64,000 bases of DNA from Dipodascopsis uninucleata var. uninucleata (lineage: Eukaryota; Ascomycota; Lipomycetes; Lipomycetales; Lipomycetaceae): contig JAJLTO010000004.1 in the NCBI GenBank assembly GCA_030568195.1, positions 1,364,001-1,428,000 on the forward strand. The letters run 5' to 3'. The translations under genes and the position numbers were made by a program. Below, piece after piece: positions 42,990 through 54,300 of this stretch; positions within the stretch are counted from its first letter, which is position 1, and every line of letters starts with the position of its first letter. The notes under the pieces are model-generated. The model was given only the letters and a program-made list of their open reading frames with translations. It did not search any database and was not told the origin of the DNA.

Positions 42990-43694
42990 CGGCTAGAAAG
43001 TCGTTGCAGTCAGTCTTCCGTGCTACTTCCCGCGACGACAATTATCCGAACTCTCTATATCAACGCTCAGTTGTCAGCCAACAAAAATAGAAAATATAAA
43101 CTTACCCACCACTAACTATCTAATTTCAGATAGTTCCTCCGGACTCAGAGAAGCATCTGATAAGCATAGCTGTTCCTGCTGTCTAGCTAATTAAATTGAG
43201 CGAGCGGTTGGGAATAGTGAACTATAACACGAAAGCTATTTTGTCTAACGAACAGTTAAGCCCGATAGCTAATAACTCCATTGACTATACAGCGTCCAGT
43301 ATATTCCGTCATAGATCCGGGAAGTTCTTAAACTATGGCGTGAGGATGTAGACAAGTAGATGCGGAATGTTCTCGGAGAGTAAGTCGGATACAGACCGTT
43401 AAACAGTAGCCATCCTGCATCATCGTAGATAGCTTAGTCTCACCACCGTGTTACAATACCAAATATGCTTCTACCGCCCTAGCATATTTCATTTAGCATA
43501 ATATACTACACTGGCATAACGGGGCAACAATTGACAATTGCCGTTTTACATGACAGAAGAAGAATATAGTAGTACGATATAACTAGTTAACAGACTCAAT
43601 ATACATCTTATTAAGCAACTGACATCTATGGTAACAATGCTAGATTGAGTTAAAATAATATTATCAGCAAGGACTTTATATATTTGGTTTGGGA

Positions 43695-44875
43695 TTAACG
43701 GCGTCTTCCTGGGGCTTTCGGTCTAGCAAATGCTGTCTTTTTCTCTACCTTTTGCGGATGCAAGTCTGCAATTAATGACGTAGTTGAGATATCAGATCCC
43801 TCGCCAGCTTCAATTCTTTTGTCAATTGTGATTCCAAAAGCTGCTTCAGCTTCTGCGATAATTGAGGAACGACATGATGCGTACAGCATTCGCTCTTTTA
43901 TTTTAGAGCTAGAAGGACAGGTATAGATAAATACCGTGGAGTTGTGATCCTCTCCATCATGCTGATGCTTGAACAACAGGAATGTGTATCTAGGAGCATC
44001 TTTCGAGATGACATTTTGTAGATGCGTAGGCTCTTCGACAAGTCCTTTATGATCGAGCTCAATTGACTCGTTTGAGGGGTTGATAGAGAGAATGACAACA
44101 TTATGTTCAGCGTCAGAAGATTTGGCGAGTTCTGCAAGAGCATCCTTAGCATCGTCACTAATGGGGAAGCTTAACCCTGACGACACATGCGACCTGCGAG
44201 TGCTGGTCCCAGCAAAGCCTTCCTTGGCCTCGATGTCAATTACCGATTTGAGAGCACGCTCCTCTTCGGTCATTGGGCCGCTCGATTTCTCGTGCTCCAA
44301 AAACTTTTGCAATCCCTCGGGACTGAGTTCTGACTTCTCCGTAGTGAAAAACGATAAAGCGATCTTATCTCCGCCGAGCTCTCTTATCAGAGTGTTGCGA
44401 GTAGACGCGTACAGCATCTTGTTTCTAACTGGAGCTGCATCTGGGATGTATGAGATAAACGTAAATCCACCACTTGTACCTGTTGCTGTACCTTCACCTC
44501 CTCGATAGATGATATACAATGGCTCATTGTCTGAAACATGAGGTTCTAACAATGAAATGTCCTCTAGGAATCCATTCTTAGCTTTGATCAATTCTCCAGG
44601 TACCAGCGTTTCTAATAGGTTGATAATCGCTAGTCAGTATAATGCACCTTGTTATTTTCTATGGTATTAATAATATTTATTGTATACCTTTTTCGATTTT
44701 GATTAACAGCGATCTTGCTTGATCGTCAGCTGCAAAGTCACGAAACACTTTTAAAAGACCTTCGGAAGCTATGTAACAACATCTCATTAGCTTATTTTCA
44801 CATCGAACTGCCTAGCCTGCTTTGTACACAGATCAGGATTGCCAATATACCTGATATTCCTGATTGATTAGACAT
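43695..44875 (-). CDS. TWF1: Twinfilin (two ADF-H domains)
   Basis: Three exons: 44875-44851, 44768-44688 and 44611-43695; 340 aa starting MSNQSGISASEGLLKVF. The first ADF-homology domain spans about residues 1-140 (DYxAxYI-type core: EPLYIIYRGGEG, FTFISYIPDAAPVRNKMLYA, STRNTLIREL). The linker ends in FAGTSTRRSHVSSGLSFPI, and the second domain follows to about 310 (YTFLLFKHQHDGEDHNSTVF, IYTCPSSSKIKERMLYASCR). A basic tail ending KAPGRRR would bind capping protein and phosphoinositides. Twinfilin sequesters actin monomers and caps or depolymerises filament ends. Two tiny 5' exons are typical of this genome. The start lies 201 bp from the divergent MED22. Confidence 0.92.
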
Positions 44876-45076
44876 CGTGGTCTATTCCGTCGTTTCTGAT
44901 CAGAAAACCGGATCACCCGAAATTACAGTAAACAGTACTATTTATCTTTGGCATATGATTGTTGCTGGGTGGAGGGTTGCTTCGATGATGCGATATTTTG
45001 AAGGACGTTTCTGTCTGAGTGAATATAATCTACTAAGAGCAATTGGTACTGTATAGGCGTTGCTTGACAAATAGCT

Positions 45077-45591
45077 ATGTCATCTTCTGCATCTCAGAAC
45101 CAAAAGTCGCAGAGTCGCGCTTTATCAATAAATCGTGAGTTTCTCTGATAGATGAGGTCGACAGCCTCTTTGTGAGGTGACCACCAACTGATGTATAGTC
45201 AACATCTTTTTGCAGAACGAATCAATGAGGCTACCAACATAATCATTTCAGAATTCTCAGATATTATAGAATTGGCACCGGTAAGCTCTATATTATATCC
45301 ACCAGAAGAGCGTTCTTTTTATAAGGCAATGTGACTAACATGTCCTACGTGTCAGATTTCAGGAAAGGATCGAGTAACTACGGCAGCAGAGACTTATCAA
45401 ATTGAATGCCACGCAACATCGATTGTAAGTATATTGTCCGTATTCTCGAGCTATGCACAGTGATAATCGATACTAATGTTACTAATATACAGGTCCGTGC
45501 TATCGAAGATCTGCTACTAATTTCCAGATCTTTGAAAGAAGCATGGCTACTAGGTGAGGTGTCATCGTCAGCAGTATCACATAATAGCTGA
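45077..45591 (+). CDS. MED22: Mediator complex subunit 22 (Srb6/Surf5)
   Basis: Four small exons: 45077-45134, 45216-45280, 45356-45424 and 45493-45591; 96 aa. None is long enough to stand out as an ORF, but all junctions keep phase. The protein reads ALSINQRINEATNIIISEFS, then ETYQIECHATSIVRAIEDLL and LISRSLKEAWLLG. This is the Med22 pattern (RINxxIxxIxxxFxxI...ExYQxExxxxxLVRAxEDLLxLxRxLKExWLLG). Med22 is a head-module subunit of Mediator that links activators with RNA polymerase II. Confidence 0.85.
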
Positions 45592-46106
45592 TCTGCCCCT
45601 ACAGCAAATACAATAGTCCAGTATTTCTGTTATAAATTATTCTGGGGTAACAGGTTAGTGGAAATAGCTTTATTGTACAATATATTCGTTCTACCCGCGA
45701 CAAGTTAGGGGAAATAAGTTCGTTAATTGTCGAGTAGGGCGTGAGAGGCATAAATGTTTCTATTCATCGGCAATGTCCTTTTTCATTCTCATTTTACACC
45801 AAGCAATCAATATAGCCACTTATTTTCTCTAGTCACTGGCGCTTTAGAGTATACTTCTAGACTTGAGGTAACATTCCGCTTCGTCCACTTTGTTCTCAGT
45901 CTTAGTTTCAGTATTTTAAATTGTAGAGCCGCGCGTAATTTCCCTTTTCCATTACAGCTACGCCCCTTTGTTTTGTCGTTCTTAAAAGGTGGCATCCATA
46001 TTTCTATTTTTATGTACTAAAAGGCTTATTATTGTGGAATAATAAACGATATACTCGTAATTCAACAGTTCTCTTGATCAATTGCTTCTAATAACGCATA
46101 TTAACG
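45592..46106. other. Intergenic region, nothing recognised
   Basis: Gap between two tandem + strand genes, pyrimidine-rich around 45880-45990. An 88-codon ATG frame (45754-46020) is hydrophobic and resembles no family. It was judged a chance frame in the promoter or 5' UTR of the next gene. Confidence 0.55.
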
Positions 46107-47040
46107 ATGGCTACTACTACATTCTTTGATGGAAAGCGGTCATTCGCTGATGTGACAATTTCTGAAGACAATAAGATCAATACCACTGAATTCCTAGAGG
46201 CAGCAGAGGGTCTGGTATCCTTATTTGGTAAGTTACATTTGTAGAAGCGAATTTTGATATTAATCAGCGGATCATGGATGATATAACAGAATTATGCTCG
46301 AACTAACTAGATATGTACTTAACAGATCTATTTGGATCTGCTGCGTTCGGAGTCGTCCAGAAGGACATGAGTGGAAACATCAAGGTGACTAGCAAATTCA
46401 ATTATCAGTTTACTGGCTATTTCGTTTAATGTCTATTATCTACTAACGCGTCTGGATTCCTCGAATCTTCGCAGAAAATCAGAGATGCTCAGACAGCTAA
46501 CCCAGCAGACTCAACGACACTTCAGGATATCGTCCTCTCGGAGGTTTCTAAGAAGCAGAAGACAGCTACTCAGGGCCTTCTCTGGCTTACTCGGTAAGTA
46601 GATATTGAGATGAATGTTGTCACCATCCTTGACGTAATTGAGGGCTAATTGCTTAATTTATTGTTCGTGTAGTGGTCTTCAGTTTACCGCTGTTGCCCTT
46701 AGAAAAAACGTCGAATCAACAGAGGAAATGACAGACAGTTTTACCAAGGCATACAGCGAGACTTTGATTAAGTTCCACAGCATTGTCGTCAGACCGGTAT
46801 TTAAGGTAAAATTTCTTTGTATAAATATGATGGGCGCTTAATACATTCTGACACTTACTCACTATTGTACTATAGCTTGCTATGAAAGCAACTCCTTATC
46901 GTGAAGTCTTCTACCAAAAGCTCGGCGGTGGATTCGAAAATGTCAAGGATAAGTTGCTAGCTTGGCTTACTGCCTTGGAGCTGATTGTAAAGATTATTCA
47001 GGAGTTCCTAGAGACAGGAAACTATGCAAAGGGTTTATAG
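46107..47040 (+). CDS. Glycolipid transfer protein (HET-C2/GLTP fold)
   Basis: Five exons: 46107-46227, 46326-46384, 46475-46593, 46673-46805 and 46876-47040; 198 aa, the normal size. Family blocks in order are TTEFLEAAEGLVSLFDLFGS, FGVVQKDMSGNIKKI, QGLLWLTRGLQFTAVAL (the W that stacks on the sugar), YSETLIKFHSIVVRPVFKLA (the ligand-binding His) and TPYREVFYQKLGG. Asp and Asn/Lys of the headgroup site (DLFGS; DMSGNIKK) are present. The protein moves glycosphingolipids between membranes. The Podospora homologue HET-C2 takes part in heterokaryon incompatibility, but this role cannot be inferred here. All introns agree in phase. Confidence 0.93.
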
Positions 47041-47167
47041 CTAGAAAGGGCTGTTAGGAGATTGATACATTTTATAGCTCAGTTTTTCAATATTATATAC
47101 ACAATGATTTGTGCTGGTTATCAATATCTTCGCCGAATGCTCTTTAGAATAAACAAAATGAAAAATG

Positions 47168-47186
47168 GCGAAGAGCCATTCTTCGC
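47168..47186. terminator. Hairpin between two convergent 3' ends
   Basis: GCGAAGA-GCCAT-TCTTCGC is a perfect 7-bp inverted repeat directly before the stop codon of the zinc-finger gene on the minus strand and 128 bp after the GLTP stop. A role in 3'-end formation is possible but not shown. Confidence 0.35.
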
Positions 47187-48441
47187 TTAGTACCCTGTGG
47201 TCTCGGAACTCCTAGCTTTGGGCCGATAAATATATAGCTTTTTCAGCTTTTCTACCCTATTTTTAATGTTATTCTCTCTCAATGCTTCCAATTTTTGATC
47301 TTTATGTTCGTAAGCGTCGTCAGAGCCTTCATCTGCATCGAGCTGGTTGGTATTCTGTATTTCTAGGGTTGCCAATATCAGATTCCATCCTTGCGAGCCA
47401 TTAGACCTCACCCAAGGGCAATAAGATCGATGACCATTTATACATTCAATCTCTTTGACAGTCTGGTCAAATTCTATAAAGCATTCGCTGCAACGGACCA
47501 TCTCTTTGCCGTCTTTGGAAGCTAAATCAAATCCTACCAGTCCTAATTCAAAGGATCTGATGTTACTTTCTGTCGACGGATCCAAACTCAAAGAACTCAA
47601 GATCGTGGAGCATAGGCTCTTCGGGTATATTGGTGTATCTTTAGTCTTAATATTATTTATTATGTTCGATGACGATAAAACTTTTATCCTAGATAAAAAT
47701 AGCTCTCTAGCACCATTGAAATCGAGAGAAATCGATAGATTGTATAAGGCATCTGAAAAATAGGTTAATTAGAGATTGCAATCGAGCAAAACGAAGATAC
47801 ATACCATTACATCCATGCTTTCGCCATGCACACTTTTCGTCGTGTCTCTCCTTTACATCAACAATTTCATTGGATAGTTTCTCTTAAAATTTGATAGTGA
47901 AACGTTTGTTAGCTACTTAACATTCTTAAATTTAGATAGCTGCTGTTATCCAGCTGCATGAGAATTGCTTACCTATGTCTAATTCAACTCCGCAAAAATC
48001 GCATTTCACTCTGCCTTGCTCATTTACATACCATCCAAAACGTGCCCACAATAGTGGAGAAACAGACTCTTCAGTCAAGCTATCTGGAAAAGTAGATAGC
48101 CTTTCCAGAAGCTTAACTCTACTCCATGGAGCGTATAAAGGTGATCCTGTAATTGATTTGTCGGATTTAGATGATCGATATGTATCGGAATGTATTCTCA
48201 CGCGCTCGGAAAAGGACAGCAATTTCCTTTTTTCTACTTGACGACGCCGAAATCTTTTCGATGGAGAGGGCACATACTTCGCTGTTGGTGATTTGCTAGT
48301 CGTGGAAGTCTCCAGTACCGATGACCCAGATGCTCGTGATTTAGTCTCGTCAGGTTCTGAAAAAGGATTCAGCAAATTACATACTTCAGATATCCTTTTC
48401 TCTCTATCAGCCATTAATTTATCCTCTATAGTGGAAGTCAT
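47187..48441 (-). CDS. C3HC zinc-finger protein (Rsm1/ZC3HC1/NIPA-like)
   Basis: Three exons: 48441-47973, 47882-47805 and 47752-47187; 370 aa. A Ser/Arg-rich N-terminus is followed by the C3HC module YAPWSRVKLLERLSTFPDSL, SPLLWARFGWYVNEQGRVKC, DFCGVEL and, after intron 1, ERHDEKCAWRKHGC. The second half has the Rsm1-type finger CSECFIEF and HRSYCPWVRSNGSQGWN. Relatives act at the nuclear pore basket (ZC3HC1, yeast Pml39) and in mRNA export (fission-yeast Rsm1). Splicing reconstitutes both zinc sites, which supports the model. It diverges from MET22 with a 232-bp shared promoter. Confidence 0.85.
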
Positions 48442-48673
48442 GGTTTCATTAGCATTTGAGCAGAGCCAGGTTATGCACTCTTAATTCTATCGAGAGAACT
48501 GCTATTCAAAGCCGATCTGTGATTTTGGACTCACAAATATAATGTAAATATAACTTCCCAACCATTAGACGCAACTTTCTTCGATTCACAATTGACCGTC
48601 TACTTTCAAAATTTTCAAAATAAGAATATCTCCTTTTAGTCACTGGCTATTTGCTAGCGTCATAAAAAGAAAA

Positions 48674-49976
48674 ATGAGTGTCTATGCTAAAGAACGCAGC
48701 ATTGCAGAGTTAGCAGTAGAGCGAGCCTGTAAATTAACAACTATTGTCTCCGATTCGCATAACACTGGTGAAGTGTCCAAGGATGATCATTCACCAGTTA
48801 CTGGTATGTCACATATCGGTTATATTGTGCTCTGCAGTTCGCCTATTCTAACAGATGTAAAACTGATAAATTTAGTCGCTGATTTTGGTGCGCAGGCTGT
48901 TATTATCGGTGCTTTACAGACCGTATTCCCTGAAGATCCGGTCGTTGGCGAAGAAGATTCAACTATCCTAAGAGAGAAAGTTTCTCTTAGAGACAGAGTG
49001 TGGCAGCTCGTCTGTGAGGCGTCTACTTTTGATAATTTTGAGTCAGATATCGGAAAGGTCGAATCCTCTAACAAGATGCTTGAGTATATTGATCGGGGAA
49101 AGTTCGAGGGTGGCCGTGTGAAAAGTATGTATGACTAATTAATTTTTCTTGTGACTATTGTCAGTTTACTAATCACCAGTTTCATGCTCTTTCTGCACAT
49201 TAGGAATGTGGGCGCTAGATCCAGTTGATGGTACTAAGGGATTTTTGAGAAAGGGCCAATTTGCTGTTTGTCTTGCTCTTATTGTGGACTCAAATGTTGT
49301 CATGGGCATTATTGGTTGTCCAAACCTGCCTGTTGATCCTTCTAATGAGTCTTCAGGCAAGGGAGTTATTTTTTCATGTGTCAAAGGCGAAGGTGCTTTT
49401 GTTGTAAGTAATATTATGGGCTTTTTCTACTATCCAGCATACTGACCTTAAACCGTCTATGAACAGAGACCAATTGGCTCCAGTATTGACTCTGGAGTAC
49501 CCATCCATATGAACAGCATATCTGACACATCTAAGGCCTCGTTCTGTGAGAGTGTTGAGGCGGGCCACAGTTCTCACGATCAGCAAGCTAGGATTGCCCA
49601 GAAGCTAGGAATTACGAAGCCGTCCGTGAGAATGGACTCCCAGGCTAAATATGCTAGTATCTCTCGTGGGGATGGTGACATTTACTTGCGTCTTCCAGTC
49701 AGCGCATCCTATCAAGAGAAAATATGGGTATATATATCTCAGATTATTATAAATTAAGACCAATTCACTAATTTGATAATATAGGATCATGCATCCGGAA
49801 ATCTACTCGTTGCTGAAGCAGGAGGAGTGGTTACCGATATGTACGGTAAGGAGCTCGACTTCTCACAAGGTCGTACCCTAAAAAACAACAAAGGAATCGT
49901 TGCTGCTTCAAAGGAGATCCATTCTAAAGTTCTTGAAGCTGTTCAACAGGTCTTGAACAGCAGTTACAATAATTAA
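48674..49976 (+). CDS. MET22: 3'(2'),5'-bisphosphate nucleotidase
   Basis: Five exons: 48674-48803, 48876-49124, 49204-49403, 49467-49727 and 49785-49976; 343 aa. The protein shows the lithium-sensitive phosphatase signature: DHSPVTVADFGAQAVIIG, FPEDPVVGEEDS, WALDPVDGTKGFLRKGQFA and the C-terminal WDHASGNLLVAEAGG. It hydrolyses PAP to AMP and phosphate, protecting RNA-processing exonucleases and sulfate assimilation, and is the target of Li+ and Na+ in yeast. Intron 1 (72 nt) is a multiple of three and lacks stops, so unspliced RNA stays open and would insert 24 residues into the metal-site region. Excluding it restores the family sequence SPVTVADFG. Confidence 0.93.
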
Positions 49977-50194
49977 AAATCTGCATATTACTCTTTATAT
50001 TTGTTTATTTCGCTTGCAAACAATGTATTATTCGTCGAGTAGTGTAGCGCAACGTAAAAAAAGAAATTATTATGTACACTTATCGGAAGAAATATTCGAA
50101 GTATATTATATATAGGTTTCGCACAATATAGAAACGCAGATACAACCTGCTAATCTCTTCAATTGAAATTATGTGACACATTTTATATCCTGCA

Positions 50195-50931
50195 TTACTT
50201 GACTTTTTTATCCTTAAGTCTGACTTTCTCACCATTGACATAAATACCCTGCATTGGAAATTCGTTAATTCGATTGGGGCCAAAAAAACGCTTAAACAAA
50301 TTCTGTAAAAACATACCTTTCCTTTATAAGGCTCTGGCGGTTTTAGGGCCCGAATCTTTGCAGCATATTGTGAGATCTGCTGTTTATCAATTCCTTCAAT
50401 TATTAAACGTGTGGGCTGTGGATTTCGGACACTAATACCGTCTGGAACGTCGAAAAGGTTTACACCTGACTGACCGACCTTAACTGAAATTCTCTTCCCA
50501 TTGTTAATAAGTTCCGCTCGATAACCAGTTCCCACAAAATGCATCAAAACCATATGTCCTTCTGTAACACCAGAAACATTGTTTTGTATCAGAGATCGAA
50601 TGGTTCCCCACATCTGTCGCTGCACTTTTTCCTTCGCATCGTCAACTGACACCTCTAGTTTGCGACCATCGTTAACCAAATTCAGTCTAGCAAAGCCCGG
50701 AATATCCGCTTTCAAGCTGCCTTTCGGTCCCGTTATAACTAGAGGTGTCATGTTTGTCTCCTCGTTCCACTTGTGAACTTGTAATGCTAACTGGACACTT
50801 TCCGGAATGTGAACTGGAGATGAGCCAATATGACTTTGGACTACTGAAGCGCAGCTCAGCATTCGTCGCTGAATAGTCCTTGAATAGAGCACACTGCCTC
50901 TACTTGAACATCCTGATAGCGACAATGCCAT
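50195..50931 (-). CDS. MRPL6: Mitochondrial ribosomal protein uL6m
   Basis: Two exons, 50931-50317 and 50248-50195 (68-nt GTATGT...CAG intron, phase 0); 222 aa. An Arg/Ser-rich presequence of about 35 aa (SLSGCSSRGSVLYSRTIQRR) precedes two L6 repeats: ITGPKGSLKADIPGFARLNL, TIRSLIQNNVSGVTEGHMVL, FVGTGYRAELINNGKRISVK and VRNPQPTRLIIEGIDKQQIS. It ends with PEPYKGKGIYVNGEKVRLKD, the bacterial-type L6 C-terminus. The small last exon supplies the conserved GIYVNGE. It is part of the mitoribosomal large subunit. Confidence 0.93.
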
Positions 50932-51397
50932 TTTGTATCAAGAGTGATTTCACTCAGATTTAGGTGCTGAATGAAACTGCTTGCTAGAAAGAAACAAGTA
51001 TGTTTTGCTTTTACACGGAAAAAAAGAAAACCACGGTACTTTTGAATCATCAGAAGCCGACAACATTATAACCTAACCACTATACCATGTTTCGTGAGAA
51101 CATCATGCTCGTCTCGTTAAGCCAAAGGCATCCAGTGAGATAATCTAGACTGTCAGTTATAGGTAGGCACTGCCAGCTATAAGCAGGTAGAAATAATTGA
51201 CGAATAACTGACGACTATACACGGTACTTAAGCGTGACTAACATTGTGTTTTAGCGAAGAAAGCGCTTTCACGTTGCGAACACGGTCAAATTCCAGGAGG
51301 AATCAGATTCTACGAAGAAATACGTGTCTTGCTACACATGTTTTTTTAATTATAAGAATTGATAAATCTTGGATTGAATTATCCGCATTTTAACGAG
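50932..51397. other. Divergent promoter, MRPL6 / PAN2
   Basis: Shared 5' region. An imperfect direct repeat (CAGTTATAGGTAGG at 51154 and CAGCTATAAGCAGG at 51174, 11 of 14 identical) is spaced 20 bp, two helical turns. No coding signal was found. Confidence 0.5.
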
Positions 51398-54300
51398 ATG
51401 GAAGGTTGGAGAGAGGTAAGTAATTACTGAATTCTTGAAGAGATCAGGCTCAAATAACACCGTAAAACTTGAAGGCTTCTCGAGTCTCGACACTACCGTT
51501 TGGATCGCTCCCTGCTTCAATCAGTACCGTAACGTTTGATACTAGTCAAGAACTTTTATGGACTGGAGATACAAATGTAAGATTCCATCTGGTTTCTTCT
51601 AATTAATGAAATTTACTGATAAGAGGGCTATTTGATGCAGGGCCGAGTCGCGTCTTTTGCTGGTGAGAATCTTCGCAAGTATACGAGCTTTATAGGGCAT
51701 AGAGCACCAGTTTCACAGATATTAGTGAACGACAGAGGAGTGTTGTCATTAGGTCCAAACAACCTTCGGATGACACAAAGAAGGGGTCTTGTTCGCTTTA
51801 ATTTAGAGTATGTTTACTTATTGTTAAATTGCTCATCTTGCTCTCGGCTAATTTTTGTTTCTTTGATAGTGATCAAGGAAAAATGAAAGAGCTCTGCTGC
51901 ATGAGTTATACGTCGAGAGGTACTTCTGAGATCATTATAGGAGGACGAAATCCAGGACTTCTTAAGATAAATGTAGACAGAGGTTCTATTGTTTCAGAGG
52001 TTCGTGTATATTTTATCATCGATCACATGGTATTATTAGCTCATACATCCATGTTAATGGTTCTAGGTCCCTCTCGACGAGCGATTCACAGTAATGAGGC
52101 GAGGTGGCAGATTAATAGCATGTGGAAATGCCAAAGGTGAGGTAGTGTTACTAGATCCAGTATCTTTACAAGTTGTTAGGAAACTTCCTGCTCATTCTGG
52201 TGGGATCGCGGATCTCGATACTCGAGACAATGTTCTTCTGACCTGTGGGCATACTTATAGGTAAGCCCAGTTTTATTTGTATCTATTGTTTCAGAGGCTA
52301 ATTAATCTACAGAGGAGCTGCTTATGGAGCATCTTATCCTTTAGATCCACTTTTGAATATTTATGATCTTCGAACTTTTAGACCCCAACCTCCTGTGCCA
52401 TTCCCTGCGGGTGCTGGCTTCGTTAGGTTACATCCAAAAATGTCCACAACGTGTATAGTATCATCACTCACAGGACAACTGCAAATACTAGATTTTGTCA
52501 ATCCAGCACATGCATTCTTACATCAGTCAAACTTGTCGTATGTAACCAGTCTAGATATATCTAGCTCTGGCGATTATTTCGCACTAGGTGATAATGATGG
52601 CGCAGTCCATATCTGGAGAACTCCAGACGCATCCTTATTTACTGAATTTGGCCGTCCAACAGAGTGGCCAGATGCTATTGTAGACACAACGCCTACATTA
52701 TCAGCTAATGATATAGAGGTTCCCTTGAATACTGTTGGTATGCCTTACTACAGAGATAAACTCCTGTCAGCTTGGCCCGGCGAGATGATATTTAATGTTG
52801 CTAGGCGATCTCCACCTATCGACCAAGAAATCTTAAGTAATATGAAGACAGTGGACTTTGTTGGTTATGCTCCGTTTCCTAAGCGACATAAACGCTATGT
52901 TACCGAATCTCTAACCTTCAAATCTGATAATAACTCGGATGGAAAGGTCCCCATGTTTAGAAGTGAGCAAGACAGACACGGTCAAAGCAGTATATTAACA
53001 AAGAGTATGAATGATGATGACCCAATAGAACCATTTCGAAAAGTCGAAATAAAATACAGCAGATTTGGCGTCGAAGATTTTGATTTTGGGTATGTTAGCA
53101 ATGCAATTATTTCGTCGTTGGAACAGTTTGATATACAAATTTACTGACAATTCTTCTTATATAGGTTTTACAACCGAACACCATATGCTGGTTTGGAGAC
53201 TCATTTGCCAAATTCTTACACGAACGCTCTACTACAGCTTTACCGATTTATTCCGCTTGTTTATAGTTTTTCACTTCATCATGTTGCAGGGAACTGTACA
53301 ACAGAAAAATGTCTTCTTTGCGAACTTGGATTTCTCTTTGATATGTTAAGTAAAGCAGATGGCCAGCATTGTCGTGCTTACAACTTTGTTCGCACATTGA
53401 GCTCAATTCATCAAGCATCTGCTCTTGGTATTTTGGAAGAAGACTTTTACACTAAAAGGACTCCTCTCGCGTCAATGATGCAATCGTTCAATAGGTTTCT
53501 ATTAGAGCGTACCAGTATGGAAAGCAGAAGTTACGATATGTCAAAGTTGTCATACAGTGGAATAACTCAGATGGAAAAAATTGCCGGTGTTGATACCACA
53601 GCATTTGTTCGCTGCAGCACATGTAGCTCGGAAGCGTCTAGGCACGGAACAACATATGTATCTGATCTTTTATATCCAAAGAATGTTGAGATTCCAAACA
53701 GTGGACGCTCAACGAGCTCTGGAATTGGACAAATAGATCGACGTCCACCTAACCTCAATATCGACTTTATAACTGTTTTACGGCAGAGCTTAGAGACAAG
53801 TGCACATACCAGAGGCTGGTGCGATAAATGCCGTAGATATCAAATGCTGAGTTCCAGCAAAAGAATTCAGAAACTGTCACCAGTGCTGGTGTTGAATACG
53901 GCAGTGGACTCGCCGGTATCGCGTCAGATTTGGTCCCAAAAGAACTTTTTACCACTGAAATTCGAAACTGAAATCGCTGATGATTCATTGAGAATTAAGC
54001 GCGTTTCTGATAGTACTGAACCGTCCAAGAAAGCTAATACGGAACTATATGAGCTTGTTGGCGTGGTAGTGGAGGTAAATTTTGGAGTACATGATAATCA
54101 TATGGTTTCAGTAATACGGGTTCCAAAGGAAAATGGTATTAAAGAATGGTATCTATTCAACGACTTCTTGGTGAAGCCGTTCCCCGAGAGCGAAGCATTG
54201 CGGTTCGATTATACTTGGAAAACTCCAGTTGTAGTAATTTATCAAAGTTGCGATGCAAAGGCTACAGTGTTTGATGACTCCTGGAAAAATCATTTAGACA

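Larger units (their letters stand above)
40590..43694. other. 3.1-kb gene-free region with raised GC
   Basis: Second gene desert. From about 41.0 to 43.4 kb the GC is close to 45-50% (50% in the line at 41641), far above the usual intergenic value in this window. No recognisable gene was found. It holds a perfect 9-bp hairpin (42891-42911) and a G-quadruplex-like string (42957-42989). A 66-codon protein-like open stretch at about 41842-42042 contains YGYHDRPKGRQLRFLLSSYL but has no known family. It could be an eroded gene, a non-coding RNA locus or a replication or chromatin element. Confidence 0.6.

Noticed and set aside
45754-46020. 88-codon hydrophobic ATG frame between MED22 and the GLTP gene
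   Set aside because: The composition reflects a T-rich promoter, there is no family resemblance, and the reverse strand is open too.
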